Below the pieces are notes generated by a model, which worked only from the letters and a program-made list of their open reading frames with translations, was not told the DNA's origin and made no database searches. DNA of 64,000 bases, from NCBI GenBank assembly GCA_021772095.1, contig JADYXR010000032.1, positions 17,880 through 81,879 on the forward strand. Direction: 5' to 3'. The DNA is from Candidatus Obscuribacter sp. GTDB taxonomy: Bacteria; Cyanobacteriota; Vampirovibrionia; Obscuribacterales; Obscuribacteraceae. Position numbers and translations under genes: made by a program. This document shows positions 18,413 to 27,875 of the stretch, one piece after another. How positions within the stretch are numbered: the first letter of the stretch is position 1; every line of letters begins with the position of its first letter.

Positions 18413-18844
18413 ATGGTAAACACCGAAGAACAAGCAATTAGCCTTCACGAGCGCAAGGCCGAAGGCAAGCCCATTGTTTTAATAGTCGATGATAATCCAG
18501 AATACGCCAGGCTTTTTGAATTACTGGCAGACCGCCTCGGCATCGCCGTCCATGTAGTCAATAGTTGCGCGGATGCCATAGAGGCGCTGCAACTCTACCG
18601 GTTCGACATCATTATTATGGATTGGGTAATGCCAGACGTTGATGGACCGACGTGCACGCGAAAGATACGCATTATCGAAAAGAAGACAGACTCGCATACC
18701 GCCGTCATCGGAATCAGCGGACACGAGAACGCGACCTATGCCGCTTGCATCGAGTCGGGCATGGACGATTATTTGAAGATCCCATTTACGCTGGAAGAAT
18801 TAAACGACAAATTGACTCAGTGGCTTGAAAAAAGAGTTGAGTAA
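18413..18844 (+). CDS. Stand-alone receiver-domain response regulator
   Basis: 143 residues from ATG 18413; a TTG at 18365 would add 16 residues and is less likely. It is a CheY-like receiver with the acidic pair D26-D27, phospho-acceptor D70 (IIIMDWVMP), S102 at the switch Ser/Thr position, and the conserved Lys at 122. The usual KPF reads KIPF, an extra residue between Lys and Pro that may alter signalling. There is no output domain and no histidine kinase nearby. It follows the giant-family gene on the same strand and may share its transcript. A short AACCTT/AAGGTT hairpin with four T residues at about 18917-18935 could end the unit. Confidence 0.85.
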   Translation: MVNTEEQAISLHERKAEGKPIVLIVDDNPEYARLFELLADRLGIAVHVVNSCADAIEALQLYRFDIIIMDWVMPDVDGPTCTRKIRIIEKKTDSHTAVIGISGHENATYAACIESGMDDYLKIPFTLEELNDKLTQWLEKRVE

Positions 18845-19087
18845 TCTCTTTTGCATTCGGCTAACAATTTGCATCAAAGTTTCGAACAATCGCGGCGTAC
18901 AGGTCGGAGTGTAGTAACCTTTCGGGAAGGTTTTGATCTCGTGAGAATGCATTCTGATAGATTTCGATTGCAAAAATTTCAAAAAGTTTGGAATCAATAA
19001 ACTCATGGATAAATGCGATCACGCGATCACCGGCAGAATGAATCGGGAAGGATAGCGAAACGGTTGTGAATTGAGGCGACTGAACTA

Positions 19088-20923
19088 ATGATGATAAAAA
19101 ACTTCCACCGGTCCTTTCTTTTACTGATGCTGATTTTCGCGTCGCCAGTTTTAGTTACCGATCCGGCGCTCGCTAACTCTGGGGAGAATGCGCATGCCTC
19201 GCCGAACGGATTAGTCTGGGAAAAGTGGGATGATAAGCTCTTCGACCGCGCCAAGCAAGAACAGAAATTCGTTCTGCTGGATTTAGAAGCGGTGTGGTGC
19301 CACTGGTGTCATGTGATGGACGAGAAGACATACGGCGATGCTGACGTGGCGAAACTTCTCAAGAAAAAGTTCATTCTCGTAAAAGTCGATCAGGACTCGC
19401 GCCCCGACCTCAGCCATAAGTATGAAGACTTCGGTTGGCCGGCAACAATTATCTTCAACGCGAATGGCGACGAGTTGGTAAAACGACAAGGCTATATTCC
19501 ACCCGAGAGAATGCAGAAATTGCTCGCGGCGATTATCAAAGATCCCACGCCCGAAGCGGCTTCGAAAGAAGATGTAACTTTTCGCGCAGAGAGCAGCTTG
19601 AGCAAAGAAATCAAAGATGAGTTAGAGAAGAAACACGTCGATGGCTATGATACTAAATCCGGTGCCTGGGGTTTCCAACAAAAATTTCTCGATTGGGACA
19701 GTGTCGAGCATTCTATGCAACTTGCCTTGTCGGGCGATAAAGATGCAAAAGCTCGTGTGACTGGAACCCTGGATGGCCAGCTCAACTTGCTCGACCCCGT
19801 GTGGGGTGGTGTGTATCAGTACTCCACAGGTGGTGACTGGCAACATCCGCACTATGAAAAGATCATGCAAATGCAGGGCGAGAATCTCCGGATCTACGCG
19901 TTAGGCAGCATGCTTTATAAGGACGAGAAATACACTAAGGCGGCAAAAAGCATCGCCGACTATCTCGATAAATTTTTGACCTCACCCGACGGTGCATTCT
20001 ATACCAGTCAGGATGCCGATCTCATTCCAGGTCAGCACAGTGAGGACTACTTTGGTCTGGACGACGAAGCTCGCCGCAAGCGTGGAATTCCTCGTGTTGA
20101 TAAACACATTTACTCGCGTGAAAACGGGTGGGCGATCAACGGTTTCGCGCACATTTATATGGCGACCGGAGAACCGAGTTATTTGGAACGTGCGACGCGT
20201 GCTGCCGAATCGATCGTGAAAAATCGCTCTCTCACCGGCGGTGGTTACAGTCATGATGAGCGAGACAACGCTGGACCGTTCCTGGGCGACTCGCTGTCGA
20301 TGGGACGAGCGTTCCTGGCGCTTTACGAAGCCACTGCCGATAAAAAGTGGTTAGACCGGGCACAAGGCTGTGCTGATTTCATAAGCAATCATTTCAACAA
20401 TTATACTGGTGGCGATAAAACCAAAGCGGCTGGTTATGTCACCGCGGATCCCGATTCAAGCAAGGTCGCTAAACCAGTTCCATTACTCGACGAAAACATC
20501 ATGCTCGCTCGATTCAGTAATTTGCTGTTTCAATACACGGGCAAACAAGAAAATCAGCAGATCGCAAAACAATGCATGCGCTACCTGTCAACGCCTGCTG
20601 TAGCGCGAACTCGAAGATTCATGGTTGGCGGAATTCTGATTGCTGACAATCAGATTTCAACCGTTCCTTTTCATATCACCATAGTTGGTGCCAAAAAAGA
20701 TCCACGAGCGCAAGAATTGTTTTCAACCGCGCTCCGCAGTCCATCAGTTTATCGTCGTATCGAATGGTACGACAAAGCGGAAGGAAGTCTGCCGAATATG
20801 GATGTCGAATATCCCGACCTTCCCAAGGCCGCAGCATTCTCGTGCGGTAATGGCGTATGCTCCACACCGGCTTACGATGCCGCTGCGCTGACCACTTTGA
20901 TAGAGAAGCGTTCGAAGATGTGA
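19088..20923 (+). CDS. DUF255 thioredoxin-like protein (YyaL/SPATA20-like), exported
   Basis: 611 residues. An N-terminal signal peptide (hydrophobic core 10-25, cleavage after ALA near 29) is followed by a thioredoxin-like DUF255 domain carrying the family signature WCHWCH at 70-75. The remaining 400 residues fit the alpha/alpha six-hairpin toroid of this family, with DADLIPG and KHIYSRENGWAINGFA segments. YyaL-type proteins are usually cytoplasmic, so the signal peptide is a mild oddity and points to a periplasmic role. Function in the family is poorly defined (thiol-disulfide or sugar-related). A GAGG lies upstream of the start. It is not clearly part of an operon. Confidence 0.85.
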   Translation: MMIKNFHRSFLLLMLIFASPVLVTDPALANSGENAHASPNGLVWEKWDDKLFDRAKQEQKFVLLDLEAVWCHWCHVMDEKTYGDADVAKLLKKKFILVKVDQDSRPDLSHKYEDFGWPATIIFNANGDELVKRQGYIPPERMQKLLAAIIKDPTPEAASKEDVTFRAESSLSKEIKDELEKKHVDGYDTKSGAWGFQQKFLDWDSVEHSMQLALSGDKDAKARVTGTLDGQLNLLDPVWGGVYQYSTGGDWQHPHYEKIMQMQGENLRIYALGSMLYKDEKYTKAAKSIADYLDKFLTSPDGAFYTSQDADLIPGQHSEDYFGLDDEARRKRGIPRVDKHIYSRENGWAINGFAHIYMATGEPSYLERATRAAESIVKNRSLTGGGYSHDERDNAGPFLGDSLSMGRAFLALYEATADKKWLDRAQGCADFISNHFNNYTGGDKTKAAGYVTADPDSSKVAKPVPLLDENIMLARFSNLLFQYTGKQENQQIAKQCMRYLSTPAVARTRRFMVGGILIADNQISTVPFHITIVGAKKDPRAQELFSTALRSPSVYRRIEWYDKAEGSLPNMDVEYPDLPKAAAFSCGNGVCSTPAYDAAALTTLIEKRSKM

Positions 20924-21043
20924 AGGGCAGAGTGCTTAAGCAATAACGCATTGACTCCGCTCGTTTCCGATAGAAACGGAATGAGATTATCGCGAACTGA
21001 TTATCTATTTACGCCTTGATCAATAGTCTCTATTATTCGGCTC

Positions 21044-22870
21044 TTAGAACAAATCCCCTGATGGTTTTCGATCGTCCACCATCTGACCGCTTTTTGCAGA
21101 ACCTGTGGCGACGATAACCTCGTTTTCTCCGGAATCGTCGGAATCTTCCGACTGCGCATCCTCTACCACGGCGACCGGTTTTGGCTCCTCTCTCGGTGTG
21201 CGGCGGCGGTCACGGAACATCGAACCCAATGTGCCCCAGTCGATTACCAGAAGCCCACCAGTGGCTTTGTGCTGCTGTTCCCAGGTCATGATCATCTCCA
21301 GCGAAGCGTGGTCGACGTAGTCGAGTTCTTCCAGGTGAATGTGGAGTTCAGTATTTGGTGGCACTGATTCAAGCGCTTCAGCAAGCTTTGGCAGATTGAG
21401 GAATGTGGCGGCTCCTCTGAGATGAACTGCTGTTTGAGTGGCTGTTTGATTCTCGGCATTGGTCACTGTTTTGATTTCTAGATGCGAGAACATATAAACC
21501 AATTTCGCGATGGACAGTGCCACACCGGTCATTACACCGGTGAGCAAATCGGTTGCGACGATTGCACCCATCGTGATGAAGTAAATGGCGACCTCGATTT
21601 TGTCGGCTCGGCGCAGTTCTTTGACGATTTTGAAGTTCGTCAATTTGTACCCGGTGTACACGAGCAGCGCGGCTAGCGCTGAGGTTGGAATCAATCGCAG
21701 CATGGCTGGAAAGGAGATTACCAGTAGAAAAATCCAGAGACCATGGAAGAAGGCCGACATGCGACTCTTCGCGCCGGCTCTGATGTTGACGGAACTACGG
21801 ACGATAACGCCGGTCATTGGAAGCGAGCAAAGCATCCCGCAAATTGTGTTGCCGACGCCCTGAGCGAGGAGTTCTTTGTCGTACTTCGTGCGGTTAAGTG
21901 GCTGCATTTTGTCGACTGCAATTGCGCTCAATAGAGTCTCAGCACTGGCAAGAAGTGCCAACCCCATGGCTTCCAGTAAGATGTTCAGGTCCCAGAAGTG
22001 TCCCCAGTGAGTCGGAACTTTGACCACGGAAAACAAATTCTCGGGGAGTTCAACGTGCTTGATCGGTAAGTTGAAAATCGCTGTTAAAGCTGTAGCGAGC
22101 ACAACCGCGACTAGCGACGACGGAATCATTTTTATCTGTTTGATTGGAATCGCTTCCCATAAAATAATTACCACGATAGTCAAAACGCCGAGACAGCCAG
22201 CGATGTGAGAACTGTTGACAGCGGTTTCAGTCAGTCGATCAAACAGCGAAACCGGGATACCGGCCAGGTTTAAAAGCCCTGTCGATTTCGGTGCATCATC
22301 CAGCATTACGTGAAATTGGCTTGCGAAAATCAGGATACCGATACCGGCGAGCATGCCGTTCACGACGGCTGGTGACACGGCTCGAAACCACTGTCCCATC
22401 TTCATAATGCCCATGGCCAGCTGCATTATGCCAGCCAGAACGATAATCACCCCGAGCTTTTCGGCGCCGTGTTGTTGCAAAATCTCGTAGACGATGACGC
22501 TCAGTCCGGCGGCCGGACCGCTCACCTGAAGCGGACTGCCGGCGATCGGGGCGACGATCAGACCGCCGACGATACAGGTGATAAGACCGGTCGCAGGCGG
22601 CATGCCTGACGCAATGGAGATACCCATAGCCAGTGGCAGCGCCACCAGGAAGACCACAACGGAGGCCAGTAAATCCTTAAAGTAGTGTCGCCGCTTGAAG
22701 TATCTTGAGTTATAAAATTGCTTCGAAAAAATTGGCAGAGTATTCACCAGTTGCAGCTCCATAAGGGAGTAAACGCAGGTATAAACGAACTTTCCGGATG
22801 AGAAACCAGACGACTCGGTTGCGGTTTTTAAACTTGAGGTGGTTTTGATTGCGACGCTTGCACCGCGCAT
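21044..22870 (-). CDS. SulP-family anion transporter with STAS domain
   Basis: About 608 residues from ATG 22870; the start is uncertain (TTG 22924 or ATG 22762 also possible) and none has a clear Shine-Dalgarno. The core begins with FKDLLASVVVFLVALPLAMG, the SulP signature region, and has 10-14 hydrophobic helices including SPLQVSGPAAGLSV. A STAS domain follows (roughly the 90 residues after EIKTVTN), and the C-terminus is an acidic, disordered tail of about 60 residues. SulP proteins move sulfate, bicarbonate or other anions, with Na+ or H+ coupling. The substrate cannot be told from sequence. The gene converges on the DUF255 gene. Confidence 0.88.
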   Translation of the reverse strand: MRGASVAIKTTSSLKTATESSGFSSGKFVYTCVYSLMELQLVNTLPIFSKQFYNSRYFKRRHYFKDLLASVVVFLVALPLAMGISIASGMPPATGLITCIVGGLIVAPIAGSPLQVSGPAAGLSVIVYEILQQHGAEKLGVIIVLAGIMQLAMGIMKMGQWFRAVSPAVVNGMLAGIGILIFASQFHVMLDDAPKSTGLLNLAGIPVSLFDRLTETAVNSSHIAGCLGVLTIVVIILWEAIPIKQIKMIPSSLVAVVLATALTAIFNLPIKHVELPENLFSVVKVPTHWGHFWDLNILLEAMGLALLASAETLLSAIAVDKMQPLNRTKYDKELLAQGVGNTICGMLCSLPMTGVIVRSSVNIRAGAKSRMSAFFHGLWIFLLVISFPAMLRLIPTSALAALLVYTGYKLTNFKIVKELRRADKIEVAIYFITMGAIVATDLLTGVMTGVALSIAKLVYMFSHLEIKTVTNAENQTATQTAVHLRGAATFLNLPKLAEALESVPPNTELHIHLEELDYVDHASLEMIMTWEQQHKATGGLLVIDWGTLGSMFRDRRRTPREEPKPVAVVEDAQSEDSDDSGENEVIVATGSAKSGQMVDDRKPSGDLF

Positions 22871-23075
22871 AGGGTCACTGAGGAACCCCTTTCGGTGGAG
22901 ATGCCGCTTCAGCCGAAACTGCAACGTTTTGCCTTCGTCTATATGGTTTCTAAAAGCATGCGAAGATCTACGGTGAATCAGCGTTTTGCTGTCTCATCAT
23001 CACAACGTGGTTCAAACGCCGGCTGTTGTAAACAGTCTGAAACAGGCGAACCGTTACGCGCAGATCAGTTTTGGT

Positions 23076-23453
23076 TTAGATCAATAGTGCCCTGTGCAGC
23101 AGCCACAGATCAGGCATTTTATACCTGATCAGCAGGAATCGCCGAGAACACCGCAAGATAATCGGGGCGATTAGCCAGAGCGTCACCGACTGCAAAATGA
23201 ACATTGGCAGCCAGCGGAACAACTTTAGCGCCGCAGTGTTGTTATTGTTTGTGTTGTTGCGGAAACAGGCGTGATGCGCTGCTCCGCCCGCGAGGAACGG
23301 GTCCAGCGGGACGATATGATCTGGGCTGATATCCTCGTAATTGCCAATATTTTCGGGCGAAGCAAAAACGCTCATCGTGCCGAAAATCGAAATGAATTGC
23401 GTGGCAAGAAAGAAAAGCACAAGGATATAAGTTAGACGACCGCCATGGCGCAT
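23076..23453 (-). CDS. Small two-helix membrane protein
   Basis: 125 residues. A hydrophobic segment at about 8-28 (signal peptide or first helix, TYILVLFFLATQFISIFG) and a second near 83-100 (LPMFILQSVTLWLIAPIIL) flank an extracytoplasmic loop with an Asn run (NNTNNNN) near 66-73. The start ATG 23453 has no convincing Shine-Dalgarno. I do not recognise the family. The gene stands alone in an 830-base interval with nothing else readable on either strand, so it may be a lone hypothetical or a spurious ORF, although the membrane topology is coherent. Confidence 0.45.
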   Translation of the reverse strand: MRHGGRLTYILVLFFLATQFISIFGTMSVFASPENIGNYEDISPDHIVPLDPFLAGGAAHHACFRNNTNNNNTAALKLFRWLPMFILQSVTLWLIAPIILRCSRRFLLIRYKMPDLWLLHRALLI

Positions 23454-23752
23454 ATGGAGACGTAAACCTCTAGACTGTCCACATTATTCCCTACTCGACG
23501 CCGAAATAACCTGGAGATGGGCCGATAAACAATTTCAAAATTTCGGAGCCAGGCTTTTCGAGAGTCCGACAACCAGGCGCAAGCCGGGCGTCTCGGCAAC
23601 TTGAATACACCAGTTCTTGCCACGCGCTGGGCGTAAGTTTTAAGACTCGATTCCAATAATTATCATGGCAAAACCCTTATTTGACCCCGACTCCCATGCC
23701 AAGGGTATATTGGCCTGAAAGTCTTTCTAGACTGTGCTAGCATAGCTCGCCA

Positions 23753-24775
23753 GTGGCGGGAAGATTCGAGAACTGCTTGCGACACTTTTCCATAGCAATG
23801 GTATCAACTTTGGTGGCACTATCAAGCTGCCTATCATTTTTTGGAATCAAACCTTCAGTAGCAGCAGAATCTGGTACCGCAGAAACGCCGCCGCCAAAAA
23901 GTCCGGCAGTGGTGAAATCGTCCGCTTCGAGTTCGACGGTGAGCGCGCCTCCGAGCACTAAAACCGTAATGTCGCCGACCACGGATGGAATCTCGCTCGA
24001 CAAAACGCACGCTTTATTTTCCGCGCAGCTCGAAAAATATGTCACCGAAAATGGTGTCAACTACGCTGAATGGAAACATCATCCGGAACCGCTGAAAGCA
24101 TATCTTCATGCGCTCTCCAGGGTCGACAAAAGCGAATATAATCGCCTGTCCGAGAGAGAAAAATTGGTTTTTTGGATCAACGCATACAACGCCTACACGA
24201 TTAAACTGGTTCTCGACAATTATCCGATTCGCGGCACCAAGCCTTACTATCCACCCAGCAGTATCCGGCAGGTGGAGGGTTTCTGGGAAAATAATTCGAT
24301 CGAATTAGCCGGACGAAAAGTAACTCTGGAGAGCATGGAGCACGACATTTTGCGCCGTGACTTTCAAGAGCCGCGCACCCACTTCGCCGTCGTGTGCGCC
24401 GCTAAAGGTTGCGCGCCGATCAACCATGTTGCCTACAGCGCCGCAAATCTCGACGAACAACTAGACCGCGCGGCGAAATTGTTTTTGAGCAGCTCAAACA
24501 ATGTAAAAATTGATTTTGAGAAAAAAACGATCAGAGTCTCCTCGCTGTTCAAATGGTTTCCTCTCGACTTCGCCACAATTGTCGGCTTAGGAAAACGCTT
24601 CCCACCGCCGACCGATGACGAAATCGTCGCCTCGTTCGTTTTGTCGAAGGCGCCAGAAGCGGCAGGCAAAAATTTCGGACCGGATGACTCGAAGGGATTT
24701 AAGGTCATCTACGAGGAATATGATTGGGGTCTCAACGACTCCAGCGCAAGCCCGCCCAAGTCACCAGGAACCTAA
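23753..24775 (+). CDS. DUF547 secreted protein
   Basis: 340 residues from GTG 23753 (ATG 23798 is an alternative inside the signal peptide). A signal peptide ends near residue 37. A Pro/Ser/Thr-rich linker then leads to a DUF547 domain (about 85-320): WINAYNAYTIKLVL, then IELAGRKVTLESMEHDILRR, then ARTHFAVVCAAKGCAPI-like sequence (here RTHFAVVCAAKGCAPI). DUF547 has a papain-like-fold relationship with possible ligation or hydrolase activity, but function is unproven. The next gene's Shine-Dalgarno overlaps this gene's stop codon, so the two form a translationally coupled pair of secreted proteins. Confidence 0.85.
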   Translation: MAGRFENCLRHFSIAMVSTLVALSSCLSFFGIKPSVAAESGTAETPPPKSPAVVKSSASSSTVSAPPSTKTVMSPTTDGISLDKTHALFSAQLEKYVTENGVNYAEWKHHPEPLKAYLHALSRVDKSEYNRLSEREKLVFWINAYNAYTIKLVLDNYPIRGTKPYYPPSSIRQVEGFWENNSIELAGRKVTLESMEHDILRRDFQEPRTHFAVVCAAKGCAPINHVAYSAANLDEQLDRAAKLFLSSSNNVKIDFEKKTIRVSSLFKWFPLDFATIVGLGKRFPPPTDDEIVASFVLSKAPEAAGKNFGPDDSKGFKVIYEEYDWGLNDSSASPPKSPGT

Positions 24776-24785
24776 GGAGCTTATT

Positions 24786-26252
24786 TTGAAGAAAAAGGCG
24801 TTCTCGAAACAGTTCGGCTCAGAAAAGTTTTGTCTTGAAAAATCTAACTCTGAAAAGTCGCGCTCTGACCGGTCCCGCTCATGGGCGAAAGTGATGTCAC
24901 TGGCAGCGGCCCTATCCATCGCAGGTTTCATAGTCCAACCAGCCGATGCCGTGACGAAAGCGCATATATTCGACAGCGCCAAGCACACGCGAATATATTT
25001 CTCAGCCGGGGCTGAAGCCTTCGCCGACGAAGCCGTTGAGTATAAAGTTGGGAAAAAGAAACCACCGCATCTCTGGGAAACGCCCGACCCTGCTCTGGGT
25101 ACGCCAAATTTCAGAGATCACGAAGGCGATAGGCTCGCGCGAAAACCATCTTTCGCTGCCCTCGGTGCTGGTGGTTCTATTACTTTGCGGTTTACGGATA
25201 ACTCGGTTATTGACTTTCCTGGTCCAGATCTCTATGTGTTTGAACCTCTGGAGAACCAGAGTCCAATTAAAGTGGAAGTGTCGAGAGACGGAAAGTTTTG
25301 GATTGATCTCGGCGCCGATCTGCGCACGGCCTCTGAGATCGACATCGCCGGTAAAGGTGGCAAAAATGCGATCTATAACTTTGTGCGAATTACCGACTTA
25401 AGTGATGTTGATCCAGCGGATCAGTGGCCAGGTGCCGATATCGACGCAGTGGGCGCGTTGAATTCAGCTTCTAAAATCTCGATTCTGGATCAGAGTTTGT
25501 GTCCTGAACTCACAGGTAAGAAAAAGGGCGCCACTGAGGGTGGTGACACGAAAGCCGTAAACATCGACGCTGATTTAAAAAGGGTGGCTGATCACTACTC
25601 CTCAGTGAACCCGAAAAAGCTCGTGGTGGAGGTTTATAGCGACTCGCATCCGGAAGGCAAAACAGATTCAACCACAGCGGTGCAATCAGCGCCAACCACT
25701 TCGGAAAGCAAAAATCCGCACGCTAAGGCACGTTCTGAAGCAGTGAAAGCGTACTTGCTTGGTGCCGGCAAACTTCCTAAGGACCGGGTTGAAATTGACT
25801 TCTTCGATGACGCGCGTTCTATGGCGAGAAGGGAAGTAGAGAAGGAACACGAGAGAAATAATCGTTTCGACTTCATTTTGATTCCATACGACCGTGATAC
25901 CGTAATTGGTGACAAGGGTACGTTGAAAGTGGACCAGGCTGTCGTTTTGATGGATGGGAAATGGGAATCGGATCAAGGCGAAGTCATTTTTATCCCACTC
26001 AAAGATCCAAACTCCAAAAATGTTCTACTCACTGGTGAATGGCATGAATCGCCCGCACAGAAGGGCACCATCCAGAGTGGAACTTACGATCCGAAAACAC
26101 AACAGCTCACTATTGCATACGTAAAAACCTGGAGCAATCAGAAGGGCACTGCCGAATTGAAGTTAAGCTACGATTCTGTCAGACTCAAAGGACCATGGAA
26201 AGCCGATACCGGAGCCACCGGGCAGTGGACGTTGATTCGTAAAGGTTGGTAG
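24786..26252 (+). CDS. Secreted protein with OmpA-like C-terminal domain
   Basis: 488 residues. I place the start at TTG 24786 because a perfect AAGGAG (24774-24779) lies six bases upstream. The N-terminus is Lys/Ser-rich and then has a hydrophobic signal sequence ending in ADA near residue 57. A beta-sandwich region (about 120-225) has the look of a discoidin-like or DUF-type module (KVEVSRDGKFWIDLG). Residues 250-365 resemble the OmpA/MotB peptidoglycan-binding domain (LVVEVYSDSHPEG, HAKARSEAVKAYLL, RNNRFDFIL), with a longer insertion than usual. A beta-rich C-terminus follows. It would sit in the periplasm, perhaps anchored to peptidoglycan. It is coupled to the DUF547 gene upstream. Confidence 0.85.
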   Translation: MKKKAFSKQFGSEKFCLEKSNSEKSRSDRSRSWAKVMSLAAALSIAGFIVQPADAVTKAHIFDSAKHTRIYFSAGAEAFADEAVEYKVGKKKPPHLWETPDPALGTPNFRDHEGDRLARKPSFAALGAGGSITLRFTDNSVIDFPGPDLYVFEPLENQSPIKVEVSRDGKFWIDLGADLRTASEIDIAGKGGKNAIYNFVRITDLSDVDPADQWPGADIDAVGALNSASKISILDQSLCPELTGKKKGATEGGDTKAVNIDADLKRVADHYSSVNPKKLVVEVYSDSHPEGKTDSTTAVQSAPTTSESKNPHAKARSEAVKAYLLGAGKLPKDRVEIDFFDDARSMARREVEKEHERNNRFDFILIPYDRDTVIGDKGTLKVDQAVVLMDGKWESDQGEVIFIPLKDPNSKNVLLTGEWHESPAQKGTIQSGTYDPKTQQLTIAYVKTWSNQKGTAELKLSYDSVRLKGPWKADTGATGQWTLIRKGW

Positions 26253-26476
26253 CACGCTCGCTGGGCGCCATTCAATTGCGGGCACGTCATGTTGCAATAG
26301 CGTTGATCGGATGAAGTGAGGCGCTGCTGGTTCAGCATCGCGGCAGCGTTGCCGGAATGCAATTGCTGTTGTTTAAACCTGTCACAACTTTGACACAAAC
26401 TGCAGCCATTATGGTGTAACTCCACCCCTGCGATGCGTCTCGAGCGAATCGCTGTTGCTATTTCAGGTATCATGCC

Positions 26477-27565
26477 ATGCCCCAACCTTTTGATTCCGTG
26501 CAGCCTGTCCAGGACAAGGCTGACCAGGACGCTGATAGCAAGCCGATACCGCTATACAACGACGAGATGATGAAAGGGTTCAATCCCCAGTCCGACGGCA
26601 CAGTGCTGATCCACGACCTTACCATTATTGATGCCAGAGAAAATCAGGAACCGCTCAAGAAAGGCTTTGCTGGCGAAACCACCGAGGAAACCATCCGAAT
26701 TGGCGATCAAGATCGCAGTTATCGCTTGCACGTCCCGAAAAATTATGACCCGTCGAAGCCTACTGCGCTCATGCTGGTTTATCACGGCATGTCGGATCCA
26801 AAGGATCCAGGAGATCATGGTGCAGTCGGCATCGAGAAAGTGGCAGGATTGAATGAAAAATCCGACAGCCATAATTTCATCGTCGCTTATCTTCAAGGAA
26901 ACGAAAACAAAGACAATGCCTGGAACAATGGACAACGGGCGTTCAGCAAGCGGGACGACATCGGCTTCACTAAAGGTGTGATCGATGAGCTTTCCGGTAA
27001 CCTCAACGTAGATCGTTCCAGGGTATTTGCAGTCGGTTTTTCGCAAGGCGAAAGTTTCGTCCATCACGCTGCAAACGATCCGCGTATGCGAGGTCAGTTT
27101 GCTGCCATTGGCGTTGTCGGCGGCTGGCTTCCAGAAAATGAACGTTTGCATCCCGACAAAGGCAACGCGCAAGCTGACGACATCTCGATGATTTCGATCA
27201 AATCCGGCAATGACAAAACCGTTCCATATGAAGGACGATTTGATTGGCCTATCCCAATCGTCGGCGACATCCTCAGAGCCAATGCCGGAATGCGTAGCGA
27301 GCCGGAAGAGTTCGAATGGTATCGAAAACGAAACGACATTAAAACTCCCAATGAACGAACGGATATCTATGACGTCGATGATTGGAAACCCGGACAAGAA
27401 CCACGACACTTAGCCGCAGAGCACACCGCCACTAACGGAAAAGGTGCCACCATCACCAGTGTCAAGGTCGACGGTTTGGGTCACGTCTGGCCTGGCGGCG
27501 TCGGCGGAGAATCCAAATACAGTGCGACGGATCGACTTCTGGAGTTCTTTAAACTGCAACGTTAG
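26477..27565 (+). CDS. PHB-depolymerase-like alpha/beta-hydrolase esterase
   Basis: 362 residues. The hydrolase domain (about 75-360) begins RSYRLHVPKNYDPSKPTALM, and has the nucleophile elbow GFSQGE (Ser in GxSxG), with the terminal catalytic His in LGHVWPGG. This is the esterase/LpqC polyhydroxybutyrate-depolymerase family, which hydrolyses polyester or feruloyl-type esters. No signal peptide is visible: the first 70 residues are polar and acidic, so an intracellular substrate or a non-Sec route is implied. The upstream 220-base gap contains a TTGACA near 26391 but no good -10 at the usual spacing. It lies before SDR and crotonase genes, a context that fits short-chain hydroxyacyl metabolism. 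Confidence 0.85.
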   Translation: MPQPFDSVQPVQDKADQDADSKPIPLYNDEMMKGFNPQSDGTVLIHDLTIIDARENQEPLKKGFAGETTEETIRIGDQDRSYRLHVPKNYDPSKPTALMLVYHGMSDPKDPGDHGAVGIEKVAGLNEKSDSHNFIVAYLQGNENKDNAWNNGQRAFSKRDDIGFTKGVIDELSGNLNVDRSRVFAVGFSQGESFVHHAANDPRMRGQFAAIGVVGGWLPENERLHPDKGNAQADDISMISIKSGNDKTVPYEGRFDWPIPIVGDILRANAGMRSEPEEFEWYRKRNDIKTPNERTDIYDVDDWKPGQEPRHLAAEHTATNGKGATITSVKVDGLGHVWPGGVGGESKYSATDRLLEFFKLQR

Positions 27566-27783
27566 GCAGTTTTTGTCCGCGAAAAAATTGGAACGGACTT
27601 ATTCGTCATGGAACGATACGGGTTCAACCTACATGCATCTAAATGTCCGGCAGAAATTTTGGCGCGCGAGCATCGCAATCTTATGCCACCATGAAAAGCA
27701 AATTGTTGGCGAATCTATCGAGTTTTTCGAGGAAAATCCCCCGGACTAGTCTGCTAAATTCCTCCAATCTAAACTGATCAGAC

Positions 27784-27812
27784 TTTCAAAAATCTCCTGG
27801 AATCGCTATGAT
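27784..27812 (+). promoter_or_regulatory. Sigma70-type promoter for the SDR-crotonase pair
   Basis: A -35 TTTCAA (27784-27789) and -10 TATGAT (27807-27812) lie 17 bases apart, giving a leader of about 55 bases to ATG 27876. The remaining part of the 310-base gap (27566-27875) holds no gene that I can support. Confidence 0.5.
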
Positions 27813-27875
27813 GCGCGGCGAAAACCCTAGATCCGTGCCGTCGCGAAACTGTTCGATCGGCACGCCGGAGATATC

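Noticed and set aside
22925..23752. Further small genes around the 23-kb membrane protein
   Set aside because: Remaining frames are short, lack Shine-Dalgarno sites and domains.
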